DNA of 51,635 nt from Fragilaria crotonensis. Its lineage: Eukaryota; Bacillariophyta; Fragilariophyceae; Fragilariales; Fragilariaceae. Positions 20,930-31,614 of the stretch are shown piece after piece; within the stretch, counting starts at the first letter, position 1; each line of letters begins with the position of its first letter. A model generated the notes under the pieces. The model was not told the origin of the DNA. It made no database searches and saw nothing but the letters and a program-made list of their open reading frames with translations. Where the stretch lies: positions 1 to 51,635 of the forward strand of contig JAKSYS010000451.1 of the NCBI GenBank assembly GCA_022925895.1. Direction: 5' to 3'. The position numbers and the translations under genes are program-made.

Positions 20930-22458
20930 GAAGAAATTTCCACGAAGAGAATTTGACTAATCGCACGTGTAGCTTCTGATATTAATTCTACGGTGCAACG
21001 CTCACTGTGTTGGAGCATCGTCCGAGTCATAAATTGGTAGAAAGTGCAAGCTTCCATTGCGCAACTCCTCAAGTGACAATGACATCTGTAACACCGCCAT
21101 TTGCTGATGTACTGTGCGGCCACATGAAGCAAATTGTTCATGAGTTCTAGCCTGTTGGGCATGCTGAGTTTGAACAAATTGAAAAGGAGAAATGCACAAA
21201 TTCAACTTTCCGCGCGAAAGCACGAGCAAACCCAAGATTCCAAGCTGTTGGAGGAGTTTAATCCACTTTTGGTGGGAAATTGTCTAAGTTTCAAGGAGGA
21301 ATTTGAAATTAATAATGATGAGAGCTACAGAAAAGCAGCAAGAGCACGAACATGGCCAAGAGAGAAATGGAGATGTTGGCTGCATGCTGGGATATGACGG
21401 CCCTTACAAGTAAGCGGACGTGTCACGAGCTGAAACAAAATCAGCAGGCAAACGATTCAATGCTCACAAGAACGTCAAGAATGAAGCACTTGCTGATGGT
21501 TCATTACATGGATAGAATAAGGAATAGCAAGCCAAAGAGCTTGGAGTGGTTTGAAGTTTGGGATTCGAAACGAGCATCTTCAGCGTCGGCTGTGCCAACA
21601 GTACCGACAACTTTTTCGATTTCTGGCAGGGCGGTCATCTGTCGGTGTGTCTGGTTCTGATACACAACAATGAACTTGCAAAGGAAAACATGGAAAGAGT
21701 ACGACAAAGGCAACTCATGAGCTATCAGTTACGTGGCAAAAGCGTGCGGTGTCAGTAAAAATCATTCAACAATTAAAACGCGCACGAAAACGAAGTCGGC
21801 AATGAGAGGAATTGAAATCACGCGGAACAAAATGTCATTGACAGTCAAGAAGTGGCACAGGTATGCCTTTCTGCAGTAAGAAACCTCTTTGTTGCTTATC
21901 ACATTGAGGAGCGGAGGAACTACGAGAAGGTATTTGAATGTGACATGCAGCCTCGAGCAGTGCTGTTTTGCAACTTCAATGAGGAAGCAAAAGCCGAGTG
22001 GATGTAACAAAACCTGAAGGCACTGCATACAGAAATCTGGTAAGCATCTTTGGAAGTATTGTCGAATTTAGGGAACTGGTGTATTGTATTGCTGCGACGT
22101 CAAGCGAGAGCTGTGATGAGAACTTTCCTTCAAGAGCAGGAGTCTCATTTGAGCACGTTCGAGCTGACTTCCTATGTACTCAGTACTCCCCAACATGGTG
22201 TAGCAAAGAAGACTGTTGTAACAAGGTAACACAGTAGAAGTAGCACCAAGTACTTACAAGTGCAATAGTAATAATCTTCTTGATGATGCCAGGCAGCAGG
22301 CAGTGATCGAGAGTATGGATATGTTTATAGTTTTACTGTACGAGGGTTTTTGATTGGAGCGATACGTTTCGCAATCTCTACGTGCAACTGTACTAGGAGG
22401 TACGTAGAAAGAAGAAAGCAACAAGTCATGAAGAAAAATCACAGAAAAAATACGTGAA

Positions 22459-22493
22459 AACCGTGTGCACTCGAACCGCCGCATTGGAGCTAG
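22459..22493 (-). repeat. Right terminal inverted repeat, copy 2
   Basis: Reverse complement begins CTAGCTCCAATGCGGCGG and continues as in the left end. Confidence 0.8.
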
Positions 22494-22973
22494 TACTTGA
22501 ACTAAAAAACACTCTAACCACGTAGTAACCTAACCACTGCTGCAACCCGCCCACAAGACCAATGAGGAGAGAGGAGAGTACTACTGGTTTACTTCATACT
22601 GTATACATTTATACACTACTGGCATTCTAGCAGTATGACATAGTTGAATCGAACCGCGTTGTCTTGCCGTCAATGGGGTTTGCTGAGCTGGGATGTTCTC
22701 GCCTGTAGAGGTTCCAGTCTTGTGGTACCATAGTTGTCCGCAAGTAGAATTTCGACACATGGACCACTCATATTCGGCGCTTGCTCTACCACACAGCAAA
22801 GGGAGATGCCCGAGTTCCAACAAACTGGACACAAAACTTTCAGAAAAACGCATCACTTTTCTGCCTACGGTAGATCCGATCTGCACGCTACTGCATGCTT
22901 TATATGCTCCATGACATGAGTAGTTGAAGAAAATTGTCCTCGGTTCTCTCTCTCCTTATTTTGTAGGAACAAA
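22494..22973 (+). other. Upstream region of the F-box gene
   Basis: 480 bp with no convincing gene. Just before the start codon, TTATTTTGTAG followed by GAACAAAATG resembles a splice acceptor, so a 5' UTR intron is possible. The TA transposon ends 480 bp upstream of the ATG. Confidence 0.35.
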
Positions 22974-25265
22974 ATGACGAGTCGAAGAGAGGATGATGCT
23001 CAAGGCACGTTGCATAACTTGGCGTGTGTAGAAACCTTTGAGAGCACAGATGTTGTGTCCTTTCGACACAATTTGAAAGAATTCTTGAGGAAACGTGTGT
23101 TACCGGGTGTTGGCAACGACAAGACTCTGCATCAGCACATCAATGGAATTCCATGGAGTCAATTGTGCAAAGCACACGATAAACTCGGACACGATCGTGT
23201 GCATTCTTCTCCACTGGAGGAAGTTCTTCGTACTCTCTGCAATTCAACTGTGATCCCTTCCGCATACTCTGCACATCTTTTCAGGTGCTTGCTAGCTGTG
23301 ATATTGGCCAGGCCAGAGAAAGGAGCATGGAGATCTTCGGAAATCTATCTGCTGCATTGTTTGGAATCAATTGCAAAGAGAGCACCAGCGCAAACCATCC
23401 TACCATATCTTGACGTTCATCAAGTCGATGAGTTGCAACTACGTGGAGTGGGCAACATCGGTTTGAAAAGGCTTGACGCAGATCGACTGCATACGTATCT
23501 TATAGTTCTGAGTGAACTTTCTCGCAGATCAGGCGATCTCTGGTTTCGCTGCGCTTGTTTGCCTTTGTATCTCAACATGGCTATGGCGCTCGACGACGCC
23601 GACATCGATCTCCTTAAGCAACCACATAAGGTAGCAATGGTTGATGGAACCATGTGCCTGCATTGCCAGAAGCGAATCATCCCATTGACCATGCCATCCA
23701 TTCGTCGTCGGGGAAACAGTTTGCTCCGCCTTATGGACGATGAAGGAGTATTGGAGGAGCGTGGAAAGCCTCCTGTAGGGTCCGTCTCGAACGGAGAGGA
23801 ATGTCGATGTACAAACGCGGATCAGCAGCCACTTGCCAAAGCGTCTGAGTTTACGCAACTACCCTTCAAACTCGTGACACTGAGATCGGGAGCGTACGAA
23901 GCGATTTTGGAAACGCTGTCCCTCGTCCGAGTGCATCGCAGTGCTAGCTCAAACTTGTTGCGACACCTTCGATTGCGTGTTGGACCAGCCAATGTAATCG
24001 ACAAGATTCTCGACCTTGTCTGCCAGCACCCTCATTCACCGAGTCTCAGACTTTCATTATTGTTGGTGGCCGATGCTGTCGGACCTGAAGGGTTTGATTT
24101 TGCGACGCGGCGCTTGTGGAAGCGGTTTGACAGAGGTGGAAACACAGACAGTGTGCTTCGTGTTTGGTCAGAACTGATTGTCGAGTCATCTCATTTTGAC
24201 AACCCTCATGGATGCTGGAGCGCATTGGAACCGTTGCTCACGCGAATCCTGTACTACTGCTCTCGTGAGGTTGATGAGACGCTTCATCTCGGAGCGACGG
24301 CATATCGGCTGCTGCGATCCCTATCCTTTGTATTGTCGCGGAGGAGGCCAACGCTCAACGCGAACGACCCCAGCATGAACGAACAGTTTCAAGATTTCGT
24401 TACTAGAGTATCAGTCTCCTTCGGAGAGTTGAAGTTCTGGGTCACTTCTGGCATGGAAAACGACGAAATCGAAAGCATCATTCTGACATTGCAGAATGTC
24501 GGCATTCTAGGTCTTCAGTGCAGCGACGAGCGCGGAAGTTCTCACGAACTGTCCGATTGGCCCTTCTCTCAGCACACAGGGGTGCGCCAGGCTCATCGCC
24601 GGATGGGTCCTCGAGTTTCGAGGAATCAATTGCTGTCAGTACCTGAAAATGTTAATGAACAACAGCGCCTCGCCTTGTTGAGAGAATCAGAGTGCAAGAC
24701 ACCAAAAATCGCGCCAGTTGTGTTACCCATTCTGAACTACTTGAATGACGACATACTTCGATCTGTCCTTTCATTTCTCGGCCATGTGGAACTTGTCAGA
24801 GTCGGAAGTTTGAGCAAAGTGTTCCGTTCCTTGACGTCGGATGACATGCAATGGACGACCGTCTATCGATGCACATATGGTATTCTTGGGCACGAGATCG
24901 AAAAGACAATCTCCAAGATTGGATCTTGGAGAAATCTCTTTGTCGAAAAGTATTACTCTGAGAAAGCGTTGAAGTTCAAGTACAGCTCGTCCGGTTGGAA
25001 GTACCGGACTTGTGGGTATATTGGATGCTATCAAGTCATGCGATCCGCAGAACAGCAAGCCAAGCATCACCGAGTTCACGAGGAGCGGCACTTCAAGAAA
25101 AAGGCGCGTGAGGAAGCGAGGTTACGAATAAAGGCAGAGAGTGATTCCAAGAAACGCGACGCCAATGAGAAGAAAAGGATACGAGATGCCTCTCACGATC
25201 GAAAAGGAGAAGCTTTGACCACAAAGCGAAAGAAACCCAAGATAAGCAAAAAAGCGACTATTTGA
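22974..25265 (+). CDS. F-box domain protein
   Basis: 763 residues from ATG 22974. Residues 1-570 are largely helical with no recognised domain. They include a CLHCQKRI Cys pair near residue 230, and an ARM/HEAT-like fold is possible but unproven. Residues about 580-635 are an F-box: LPILNYLNDDILRSVLSFLG, then HVELVRVGSLSKVFRSLT and the closing W-TVYR. After it, YRTCGYIGCYQVMRS with the following HHRVHEERH could bind a metal. The last 70 residues are strongly basic and coiled, ending RKKPKISKKATI, a likely nuclear signal. By family knowledge it should act as a substrate adaptor of an SCF ubiquitin ligase; the substrate is unknown. It is convergent with RPA1, 148 bp apart. Confidence 0.8.
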   Translation: MTSRREDDAQGTLHNLACVETFESTDVVSFRHNLKEFLRKRVLPGVGNDKTLHQHINGIPWSQLCKAHDKLGHDRVHSSPLEEVLRTLCNSTVIPSAYSAHLFRCLLAVILARPEKGAWRSSEIYLLHCLESIAKRAPAQTILPYLDVHQVDELQLRGVGNIGLKRLDADRLHTYLIVLSELSRRSGDLWFRCACLPLYLNMAMALDDADIDLLKQPHKVAMVDGTMCLHCQKRIIPLTMPSIRRRGNSLLRLMDDEGVLEERGKPPVGSVSNGEECRCTNADQQPLAKASEFTQLPFKLVTLRSGAYEAILETLSLVRVHRSASSNLLRHLRLRVGPANVIDKILDLVCQHPHSPSLRLSLLLVADAVGPEGFDFATRRLWKRFDRGGNTDSVLRVWSELIVESSHFDNPHGCWSALEPLLTRILYYCSREVDETLHLGATAYRLLRSLSFVLSRRRPTLNANDPSMNEQFQDFVTRVSVSFGELKFWVTSGMENDEIESIILTLQNVGILGLQCSDERGSSHELSDWPFSQHTGVRQAHRRMGPRVSRNQLLSVPENVNEQQRLALLRESECKTPKIAPVVLPILNYLNDDILRSVLSFLGHVELVRVGSLSKVFRSLTSDDMQWTTVYRCTYGILGHEIEKTISKIGSWRNLFVEKYYSEKALKFKYSSSGWKYRTCGYIGCYQVMRSAEQQAKHHRVHEERHFKKKAREEARLRIKAESDSKKRDANEKKRIRDASHDRKGEALTTKRKKPKISKKATI

Positions 25266-25413
25266 AGGCAACCTTGACTAAGCGCGTGGAGCCAGGATCT
25301 CTGACTAGCTTTCAAGAAAACCATAAATCTGATAAAGCAATACAAGGATAACCTACTCCCCGATAGTATGCCATCTGCGTTATCGAGCCCAGACGCTAGA
25401 GACAACACCTCTT

Positions 25414-27415
25414 CTAGAAACTGGCAATGGCGTCAAGAAGTTCCCGACTTTCCTTGGCATAATTAACTGGATGCATGGTGTAGACACTTGTTTTGACGCG
25501 AGCCTCATCTCCCATCATCTCTTGCTTCACTTTACATTTGAAAATCCATTCAGTATTGTTAGCCTTGGCGAAATAGGAATCGTACAAATCTTGGTTACCT
25601 CCCGAATCATTTCCAAACGCCTCTGCGTACACTTGATCTGCCGTGACTCCACCAAAGAGCGTCTCGGCTTGCTCATTGAAAAACGAAACCCAAGTAGTGC
25701 TCGTGTCGTCAGCGACTGTTCCTGAGAAGATCCACCGACGGACACAGTTGGGATAGGTACCCTGACACTTGTCGCAGAACCAATTCATATCCGTCGTCTG
25801 GGTCACCTTGAAGCGATTCTTGCAAGGCTCTTCAGAATTGGCACAGGCGGTGTACCAAGCGCCACCTTCCTTATCCTTCTTCAAGAACGTCATGGTTCCT
25901 TTGAACGATAGCCAATCTGGTTTCTCGCCCGTACCCAAGTGATCAACCTTGATAGTCTTGATATCCTTCCGGTCCACAAGACTGTCGACCTTACCGCCTC
26001 CGCCGCTGGCCGTCGAGAGTGACCTCGTGGTCGCGCCTCCACCCCGCTGCCACCACGACTTGAGGGCCGCAGTTTCGGGTATGGGAGGAGCGACCACGGC
26101 CGTTCCTCCCGTGGTTGTGGAGACGGACTTGCCACCGTAATCGCTGACGCGGACGCGACGAAAGGCCACGACCGGCTGCTGACTGTACTCGGTGGGGGCC
26201 TGGCGGGCCCTATCGCCCCAGACGGTGAGGTTAATCTCCGCGCCGGAATCGTCCACGACAGTCAAATCGCACTTGAGAAGCTCTTGGCCTGATTTCTTAG
26301 ACATGAGCGAAGTTGGTTCGCCGACGGACTTGACAATGACCAATATGTCGACTGATTTTCCCTGTTCGACGGCTTCCAAGTCGGCTATCTTGGAGAAGTC
26401 GAAGATTTGAGATTGAATGTCACCTGTATCATCCGCCAAGTGAATTTCCGAGTTTTGATCGAAACTGATTTCGTAGGCGCACTTGCAGTTGTTGTATTGG
26501 GTGTTTGCCACCTTCAATCGGCCACCAGAAAAGGTGTATACTTTATTGGCTTCCAGCATACCATAAAACTTGTCGACTGCCTCCTTGAAGAAAGTGGCTT
26601 TCACGTCGACTCCACTTGAATCCAAGAGCTCCACCGAAAAGAGAGTCCCTTCTCCCTTGGCGTTTGACCATGAGCGAATATCGCTTTTGGTCGTGACACG
26701 TGCCTTGATGGTCCAGCGATTCTGATACATGTTGAGTTGGGCTATTGGCGTTATGGGCACTCCGCTGGCAGTTGTGGCGACGTGCGATCGAACAATGGGA
26801 GCGTTGAGTGATGCTCGCGCCGACGATCCGTAGGGATTGTTGGTGCTCGTGTTGTTGTTGGTGGCGCTGGATGCAAACTCTGGTTTAGAATTGGTAGTAA
26901 GGTTCCCGGGAAGATTGGTGCGGTTGTACATGGGCTGCGGCGGTGGTTGTTCAACAGCAGCCGAAGGAACAAGGTCGGTCTTCGCAATATCCACTGGAGT
27001 GCCGATGCGGACAGTATGGTCTCTAACGACCGTCAGATTGAGAACAATAATTACCATGCGTCCTTGAACCATGTTGTTCAAGCAATCCGTAATCGAAACT
27101 ATGGAATTCTCCTTGATTTGTCCAGAATTGACCATGTTGTTGAGCTGCGTTGCCAGCATTCCGTTGCAGTAGTGTTCGCCGTCCGACAGGACAATCTGCG
27201 TTTCGCCAAGCAGGTACATGTGACGTTAGTGTGGACGTTCGGCTTGAATTGAAGTGACTTTGCTTATGATCACTTTAAAAGCAAGTTCCACTTACTCGAA
27301 AACGATCCCCTTGCGGCCCGACTGTTTTTAGATTGATGATTTGGACCGTATAGTGAGACCCTCCACCTCCGCGGGCCATGGATGCCACCGCTCCATGAGT
27401 CAACTGAAACGACAT
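25414..27415 (-). CDS. RPA1: Replication protein A 70 kDa subunit (two exons)
   Basis: Exon 1 is 27415-27296 (ATG, 40 codons, MSFQLTHGAVASMARGGGG). A 100-bp intron follows (donor GTAAGT, acceptor AACGCAG), then exon 2, 27195-25414. The join gives ...DRFR-IVLSDGEHYCNGM, which fits the RPA1 N-terminal OB fold. The product is 633 residues, close to the usual 600-650. Order: N-terminal OB fold (1-115), a flexible Asn/Pro-rich linker, DBD-A from about 200 (RWTIKARVTTKSDIRSW), DBD-B from about 310, DBD-C at the end. The DBD-C zinc ribbon is CANSEEPC with CDKC further on. RPA1 binds single-stranded DNA in replication, repair and recombination with RPA2 and RPA3. No transit signal is seen, so the nuclear form is expected. 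Confidence 0.97.
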
Positions 27416-27919
27416 TATTGAAAGTGAATTACTGTTGTAGCTGAATTGAAGATTGAACTTGTGTGGTGTCTGAGTCTGCTTGACTTCTGAAGCAGAGAAG
27501 TTGAGCAGGCCTTCGTATCTCTGCAGTTGTGCAGAATGATCGTGATGCGTGATCAGTCAGTAAGAAATAAGCGGAGGGCGGTATACCCGCTGCTACCACA
27601 CCATCAGGATGCGTCTACGAGATATCGAGTGCACACTGCACACACCAGGCGACTCGATTACCATGCGCGCTAATTTGAGTCCATTTTTCCCTCCAAAACG
27701 AACTCCGCGCATGACAGGATTGTGGTCGCAACTTCATGCTGATTCTACGATATACAGTACACAATACGAGTATATAATTTCTAGAGCACTGTCGTACCAG
27801 AAGTGATGTTACCAACCCGTAATTATATCTGGTAGCAGACAAGAGCTGTACTCCCGACGTACTGTAGTACTTTTTCAACGAGAGAGTGTACTGGAGATTC
27901 TTTTGGCGCGCTTCGTCCA

Positions 27920-28450
27920 TCAGCGATTCAAAATCCATTTTGTTGACGAGTCTCGGCGTTTCCTGATAGATTCTGCGTGCGAGCGCGGAGTGGAGGCCAG
28001 ACCATGGTTAAATCGGGCGCACGCCAGACCGGGGTCGCAGGCAGGTGGTGACGTCACGGTGACGGTATCGGTCGCTACAGTACGAACACTGGCCGGTGCT
28101 ACGGTTTCAGGACTACTGGATGCTACGCTAGCGGCAGAGGAAGCGGGAGTGCTAGTAGCAAACGCGACGGTATACGCGTGGGGGTCTACTGGACGGGTAT
28201 ACTGAGCTACGGTATGACTAGGCGTAACTACAGTACATGTAGACGTAGACACAGTGCTAGTAGGCGAAGCAACTGTGCTAGTATCTGTAGGTACGATGCA
28301 AGTAGATGGTGCTACGTTGCGCGTGGGTGACACTACAGTATGTGGACGTGGGTGGAGTCCTACGGTGACGTCGGTAGCCAAGTGGGTACTAGTACACTGG
28401 CTATCGCTACAGGGGACTGAATCGTGGCGGCGGCGGGTAAAAGTCGTCAT
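27920..28450 (-). CDS. Low-complexity Thr/Val/Ser-rich reading frame, uncertain
   Basis: An open frame of 176 residues from an ATG at 28448-28450. Its middle is an irregular series of TV/ST/SP units (VVSPTRNVAP, TSTVASPTSTVSTST, TPSHTVAQYT), which mirrors a degenerate GCTACGGT/GTGCTAGTA repeat in the DNA. A second minus-strand frame just downstream begins MDFESLMDEARQKN (27938), which looks more like a true protein start but soon loses coding character. I recognise neither. It could be a small cell-wall or secreted-type protein or simply an open tandem repeat. Confidence 0.25.
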   Translation of the reverse strand: MTTFTRRRHDSVPCSDSQCTSTHLATDVTVGLHPRPHTVVSPTRNVAPSTCIVPTDTSTVASPTSTVSTSTCTVVTPSHTVAQYTRPVDPHAYTVAFATSTPASSAASVASSSPETVAPASVRTVATDTVTVTSPPACDPGLACARFNHGLASTPRSHAESIRKRRDSSTKWILNR

Positions 28451-28539
28451 GGTCAGTTACGCTGCTCGAAAATTGTACATTGTTAAAATCGGGGCCGGCT
28501 AAATATATTTACAGTGGTAGACAAATTTTGTGAGAAATT

Positions 28540-28594
28540 GTTGATCATCAAATGATGATCAACTTCTTTTGATGAGTGTTCTTCAGGAACACTC
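28540..28594. repeat. Two adjacent short hairpins
   Basis: 28540-28563 is a perfect inverted repeat with 11-bp arms (GTTGATCATCA, loop AA). 28574-28594 is a second one with 8-bp arms (GAGTGTTC, 5-nt loop). A threefold direct repeat, GTACGTCTGA, follows at about 28615-28660. Confidence 0.5.
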
Positions 28595-28599
28595 AGGAT

Positions 28600-29600
28600 C
28601 ATAAAAGAAACGACGTACGTCTGAAGAGTGTACGTCTGAGAGTTCGTACGTCTGAAGAGAGCGAACGAGGCCGAGCGTTGGGCGAGAAAATGGTCGTTTA
28701 TGCAATGAACGACATGAATTTGATCGTTGCAATTTTGGAGTGGGATATGATTCCCGTACGACAGTAACGGTACGACGTATACTGTTTACTAGCCTAATGT
28801 GAAGTGTCCTACTGGATAATGTAGATAGTAAAAATACGTAGGAGCGGTACTAAAAGTCTGTCATTTCCTTCCTGTGAGCACTACGGTAGTACTGTAGGTC
28901 TATGCAAAAACACGATACATTGACATTCCGGATACACTTGGGTACTGGTACTGGTCATATGACTTCAGGCTATTTGTACTCGTACTGCATTACGTATGCA
29001 ATCTACCAGTAGTATGCGCATACGCCAGTACTGTACGGTTTATCGCACTCCATGCTTGGACTACGTCCACTGTAGACGGAATCTCATTGATTAGTGTTAG
29101 CACGTTTGCACTGCCTTAGGCCGGACCCTAACCAGACACAAATCCCCGGACACACTTGTTTTGCTAAAATATTTCCCGCATTTATCACCGACCGTTGAGG
29201 GCCGTTGAGCAGTAGCGTGGCCTCAGTCCTTAACCTGTGTGTCTCCAGCTTTTCGAGAACACACTTGACGTGAACACACATCTTTTACTGTAATACTGTA
29301 CGAAATGATAATGCATACACTACTACTGTATAAATACCCGTAAAGGATTGGCTGTATTTCAAATAATGTACTCCGAGTACTGTACTCGAGTACTGGAGAA
29401 AGCGAGTAGTGGTACATAGTACATAGTACTCCGAATACATGCTCATCGTCGTTCTGTGCATGATGGCGTTGCCACCTTCATCGTGTCTTCACCATCGTCC
29501 TCTTCGGCCAACACACTGAGCATGCATCAAAAATGCATACTCACTATCGGTATCCTCAATGTAGAAGAGCAGCGACTGCTGCTTTGCATTCGTCGATCAT
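28600..29600. other. Intergenic, no gene seen
   Basis: About 1 kb of non-coding DNA with many GTAC-type repeats, for example GTACTCCGAGTACTGTACTC near 29368-29387. Only short unconserved frames are present. Confidence 0.4.
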
Positions 29601-29602
29601 CA

Positions 29603-29651
29603 ATGGCGATGACGATGGCGATGATGATGGCGATGATGATAGCGATAGCGA
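29603..29651 (+). repeat. GAT/GGC trinucleotide simple repeat
   Basis: An imperfect array of GATGGC and GATGAT units followed by AGCGAT units. Typical microsatellite. Confidence 0.7.
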
Positions 29652-29801
29652 CATTACGACGCGGACGATGCATTTACTTACTTTTATTGTCAGATTGATA
29701 CTGTAGCACTCCAGAGTAGCATGTACTGTGTACTGTATAGTTTTGATGTCAGCACTATCTCGAAATAGTACCCCTAATGTAGAAAAGGGGACTTGTGTGT
29801 T

Positions 29802-29867
29802 ATACAACTTTGTTCACACAACACACAAAAAGGGGGTTTTCGTGTGATGTGTGAACAAAGATGTGTA
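29802..29867. repeat. Imperfect hairpin
   Basis: The left arm contains TTTGTTCACACA and the right arm TGTGTGAACAAAG, with further pairing of the flanking CACACAAAA and TTTTCGTGTG. It lies 125 bp outside the TTA element. Confidence 0.45.
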
Positions 29868-29992
29868 ACTACACAAGCTTAGACCCGGAAATGACTTTGT
29901 TTTTACATGTGTATCAGTGGGCAAATTCGCAATACACATGGAAAAATTCTCTGTGTGTCTGCGTTGTGTGCCTGGTTAAGATGCGGCCTTTA

Positions 29993-30055
29993 GGCCCACC
30001 CTTTTTTACGGTAACGAAAAGTTGAGATGAAAAACTGACCCCCCAACTTTTTTTT
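29993..30055 (+). repeat. Left terminal inverted repeat of the TTA element
   Basis: Pairs with 31115-31174. Contains ACTGACCCCCCAACTTTT. Confidence 0.8.
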
Positions 30056-30229
30056 TCATGTTCACCGGCCTTATGGATGAAAAGTTGCATGAAAAACCAA
30101 GTTGGACCGATCTCAACTTTTCATCGAATAGTTGGTGGTAAAAGTTGGGGCCCAACTTTTGTCAGCAACTTTTCGATGAAAAGTTGAGAGCATCGAGTCG
30201 AGTGAATCATAAAGTGGAACAACACCAGC

Positions 30230-30770
30230 GAACAACGACGACCCCGGCACCAGACGTCGCGAGTCGCGAGTCGCGACGACGTCACTAGCGACGGCAATGT
30301 CGCTCGTCGTCGACGTCAACGAGCAACACTGACGACGACAGTGTCACTTGACCTCGCGGCGATGACGACGAACGACGACGGCGACTAGAGACGCTAGCGA
30401 CGACGAGGAGGCGACACGAAACCTCGCCACGACAACGACACAAGCGAAAGCGGCGACACTAGATGTTACCAACGCGGACGAGCGACACTCGCAACGACGA
30501 AGACGGCGACTAGAGTGGCGACCATGACGAGGACAACGGCACTATGATAGACCTGGCGACGACGACGACGACACTAACAACGACAAGGCGACAGTGGACG
30601 TTGTCGACGACGACACAAGCGACGCTCGCGACGTCAACACTAAATCTCGCGACGACGACGACACAAGCGACACGAAACCTCGCGACGACGGCATCACTTG
30701 ACGTCGTCGTCGACACTAGCGACCCTACTCCTTGCGACACTAGCTAGACGCTAGCGGCCATGATGGCGAC
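30230..30770. repeat. CGA/CAC-rich low-complexity tract inside the TTA element
   Basis: An imperfect tract of CGACGACGAC and GACACTAGCGAC units with a recurring ACACGAAACCTCGC motif (near 30416 and 30670). It keeps several frames open by composition only. Confidence 0.65.
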
Positions 30771-31114
30771 GCTTTCCGAGAACTGCTTCCTCAAATGTTA
30801 CCATGTATGGTATTAGCTTATATTTGTTCTAAACTAAGGATCTACTACGTCTACTCTAGCTAATCCTAAAAAACAACTATCGTGCATTATTGCCACTCGT
30901 CGTCGTCGTCGTTCTCAAGATAAGTATGGAGGGTAACAAATGCGGGAAGGGGCTGCATTCCCTGCAGTCATCAATAACGGTGTGCGGTGGAATTGCCTGA
31001 AAGAATACTGGAGTACTCGAAGTATGGAATAAAATGCGACACTAGGATAAAGAATGACCCGGAAAACACAACTTTATTTGTATTCACGATAAGGCCGGGG
31101 AAACGACATTTTCT

Positions 31115-31174
31115 AAAACAAAAGTTGGGGGGTCAGTTTTTCATCGCAACTTTTCGCTACCGTAAGGGTGGGCC
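31115..31174 (-). repeat. Right terminal inverted repeat of the TTA element
   Basis: Reverse complement begins GGCCCACCCTTACGGTAGCG and continues to ACCCCCCAACTTTTG. Confidence 0.8.
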
Positions 31175-31177
31175 TTA

Positions 31178-31614
31178 GAGTAGAGGTACAATAAAAAAGC
31201 ACAAGGGCACAATACATTCGATTCTTCATCCAGTAATAGCAGCGTAGTAGTACAGTACTGTACAATGCTACAACTACAATACTCCGAGCTCCGAGAACGT
31301 GTATTATATTCGGAAGTACTTGTACTACAGTGCTCATTAGGTGTAGTAGTACGCATTACCCCCATTTCCGTAGCAGTACAAAGTGCTTCCAAACCTACTG
31401 TACGTATACGATACCTGGTACCAGGTACGGTAGGCAAATGTATGTGTTCATAATTCATAGTCGTTTCTATCGTATCACGCGATCATCAATTCAAATCACA
31501 TCTCGTATCAGTTCTCTGTTCTCATCCTCCCACTCTATTGGATCTCTGCGCTTCCATACCTTCAACACTCACCATTGATTCAGACGAGGACAAAAGACAA
31601 TAAAGCGATACAGC
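31178..31614 (+). other. Intergenic upstream of the disordered-protein gene
   Basis: About 440 bp with GTAC-type repeats (for example TACCTGGTACCAGGTACGGTA near 31411-31431). It should hold the promoter of the gene at 31615. No gene seen. Confidence 0.4.

Larger units (their letters stand above)
20895..22493. mobile_element. Non-autonomous DNA transposon with TA-flanked inverted repeats (copy 2)
   Basis: Left end CGACCTCCAAGGCGGCGGTT and right end, reverse-complemented, CTAGCTCCAATGCGGCGGTT. They match at 32 of 35 positions and continue with the shared CGAGTGCACACGGTT. A TA lies directly outside each end (20893-20894 and 22494-22495). The left ends of copies 1 and 2 share CGACCTCCA and the right ends share AGCTCCA, so the two termini are distinguishable. 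The 1599-bp interior has coding-like fragments on the minus strand, for example HEQFASCGRTVHQQMAVLQ near 21070-21150 and VAKQHCSRLHVTFKYLLVV near 21930-21985. They are in different frames and not recognised. This may be a decayed autonomous copy. Confidence 0.75.
29993..31174. mobile_element. MITE-like DNA transposon, TTA-flanked, PIF/Harbinger type
   Basis: Ends are long inverted repeats. The left begins GGCCCACCC, then ACGGTAACGAAAAGTTG and GATGAAAAACTGACCCCCCA. The right, reverse-complemented, reads the same with few changes plus a 4-T difference in a T-run. Pairing extends over about 55-60 bp. TTA lies outside each end (29990-29992 and 31175-31177). GG-starting ends with TTA duplications are typical of PIF/Harbinger. 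Subterminal copies of AAGTTG/CAACTT line the left side (30060-30190). The 1182-bp interior has no transposase; most of it is a CGA-rich low-complexity tract. Confidence 0.8.

Noticed and set aside
30510-30747. Open frames in both strands at the CGA tract
   Set aside because: Composition-driven, low-complexity sequence inside a MITE.
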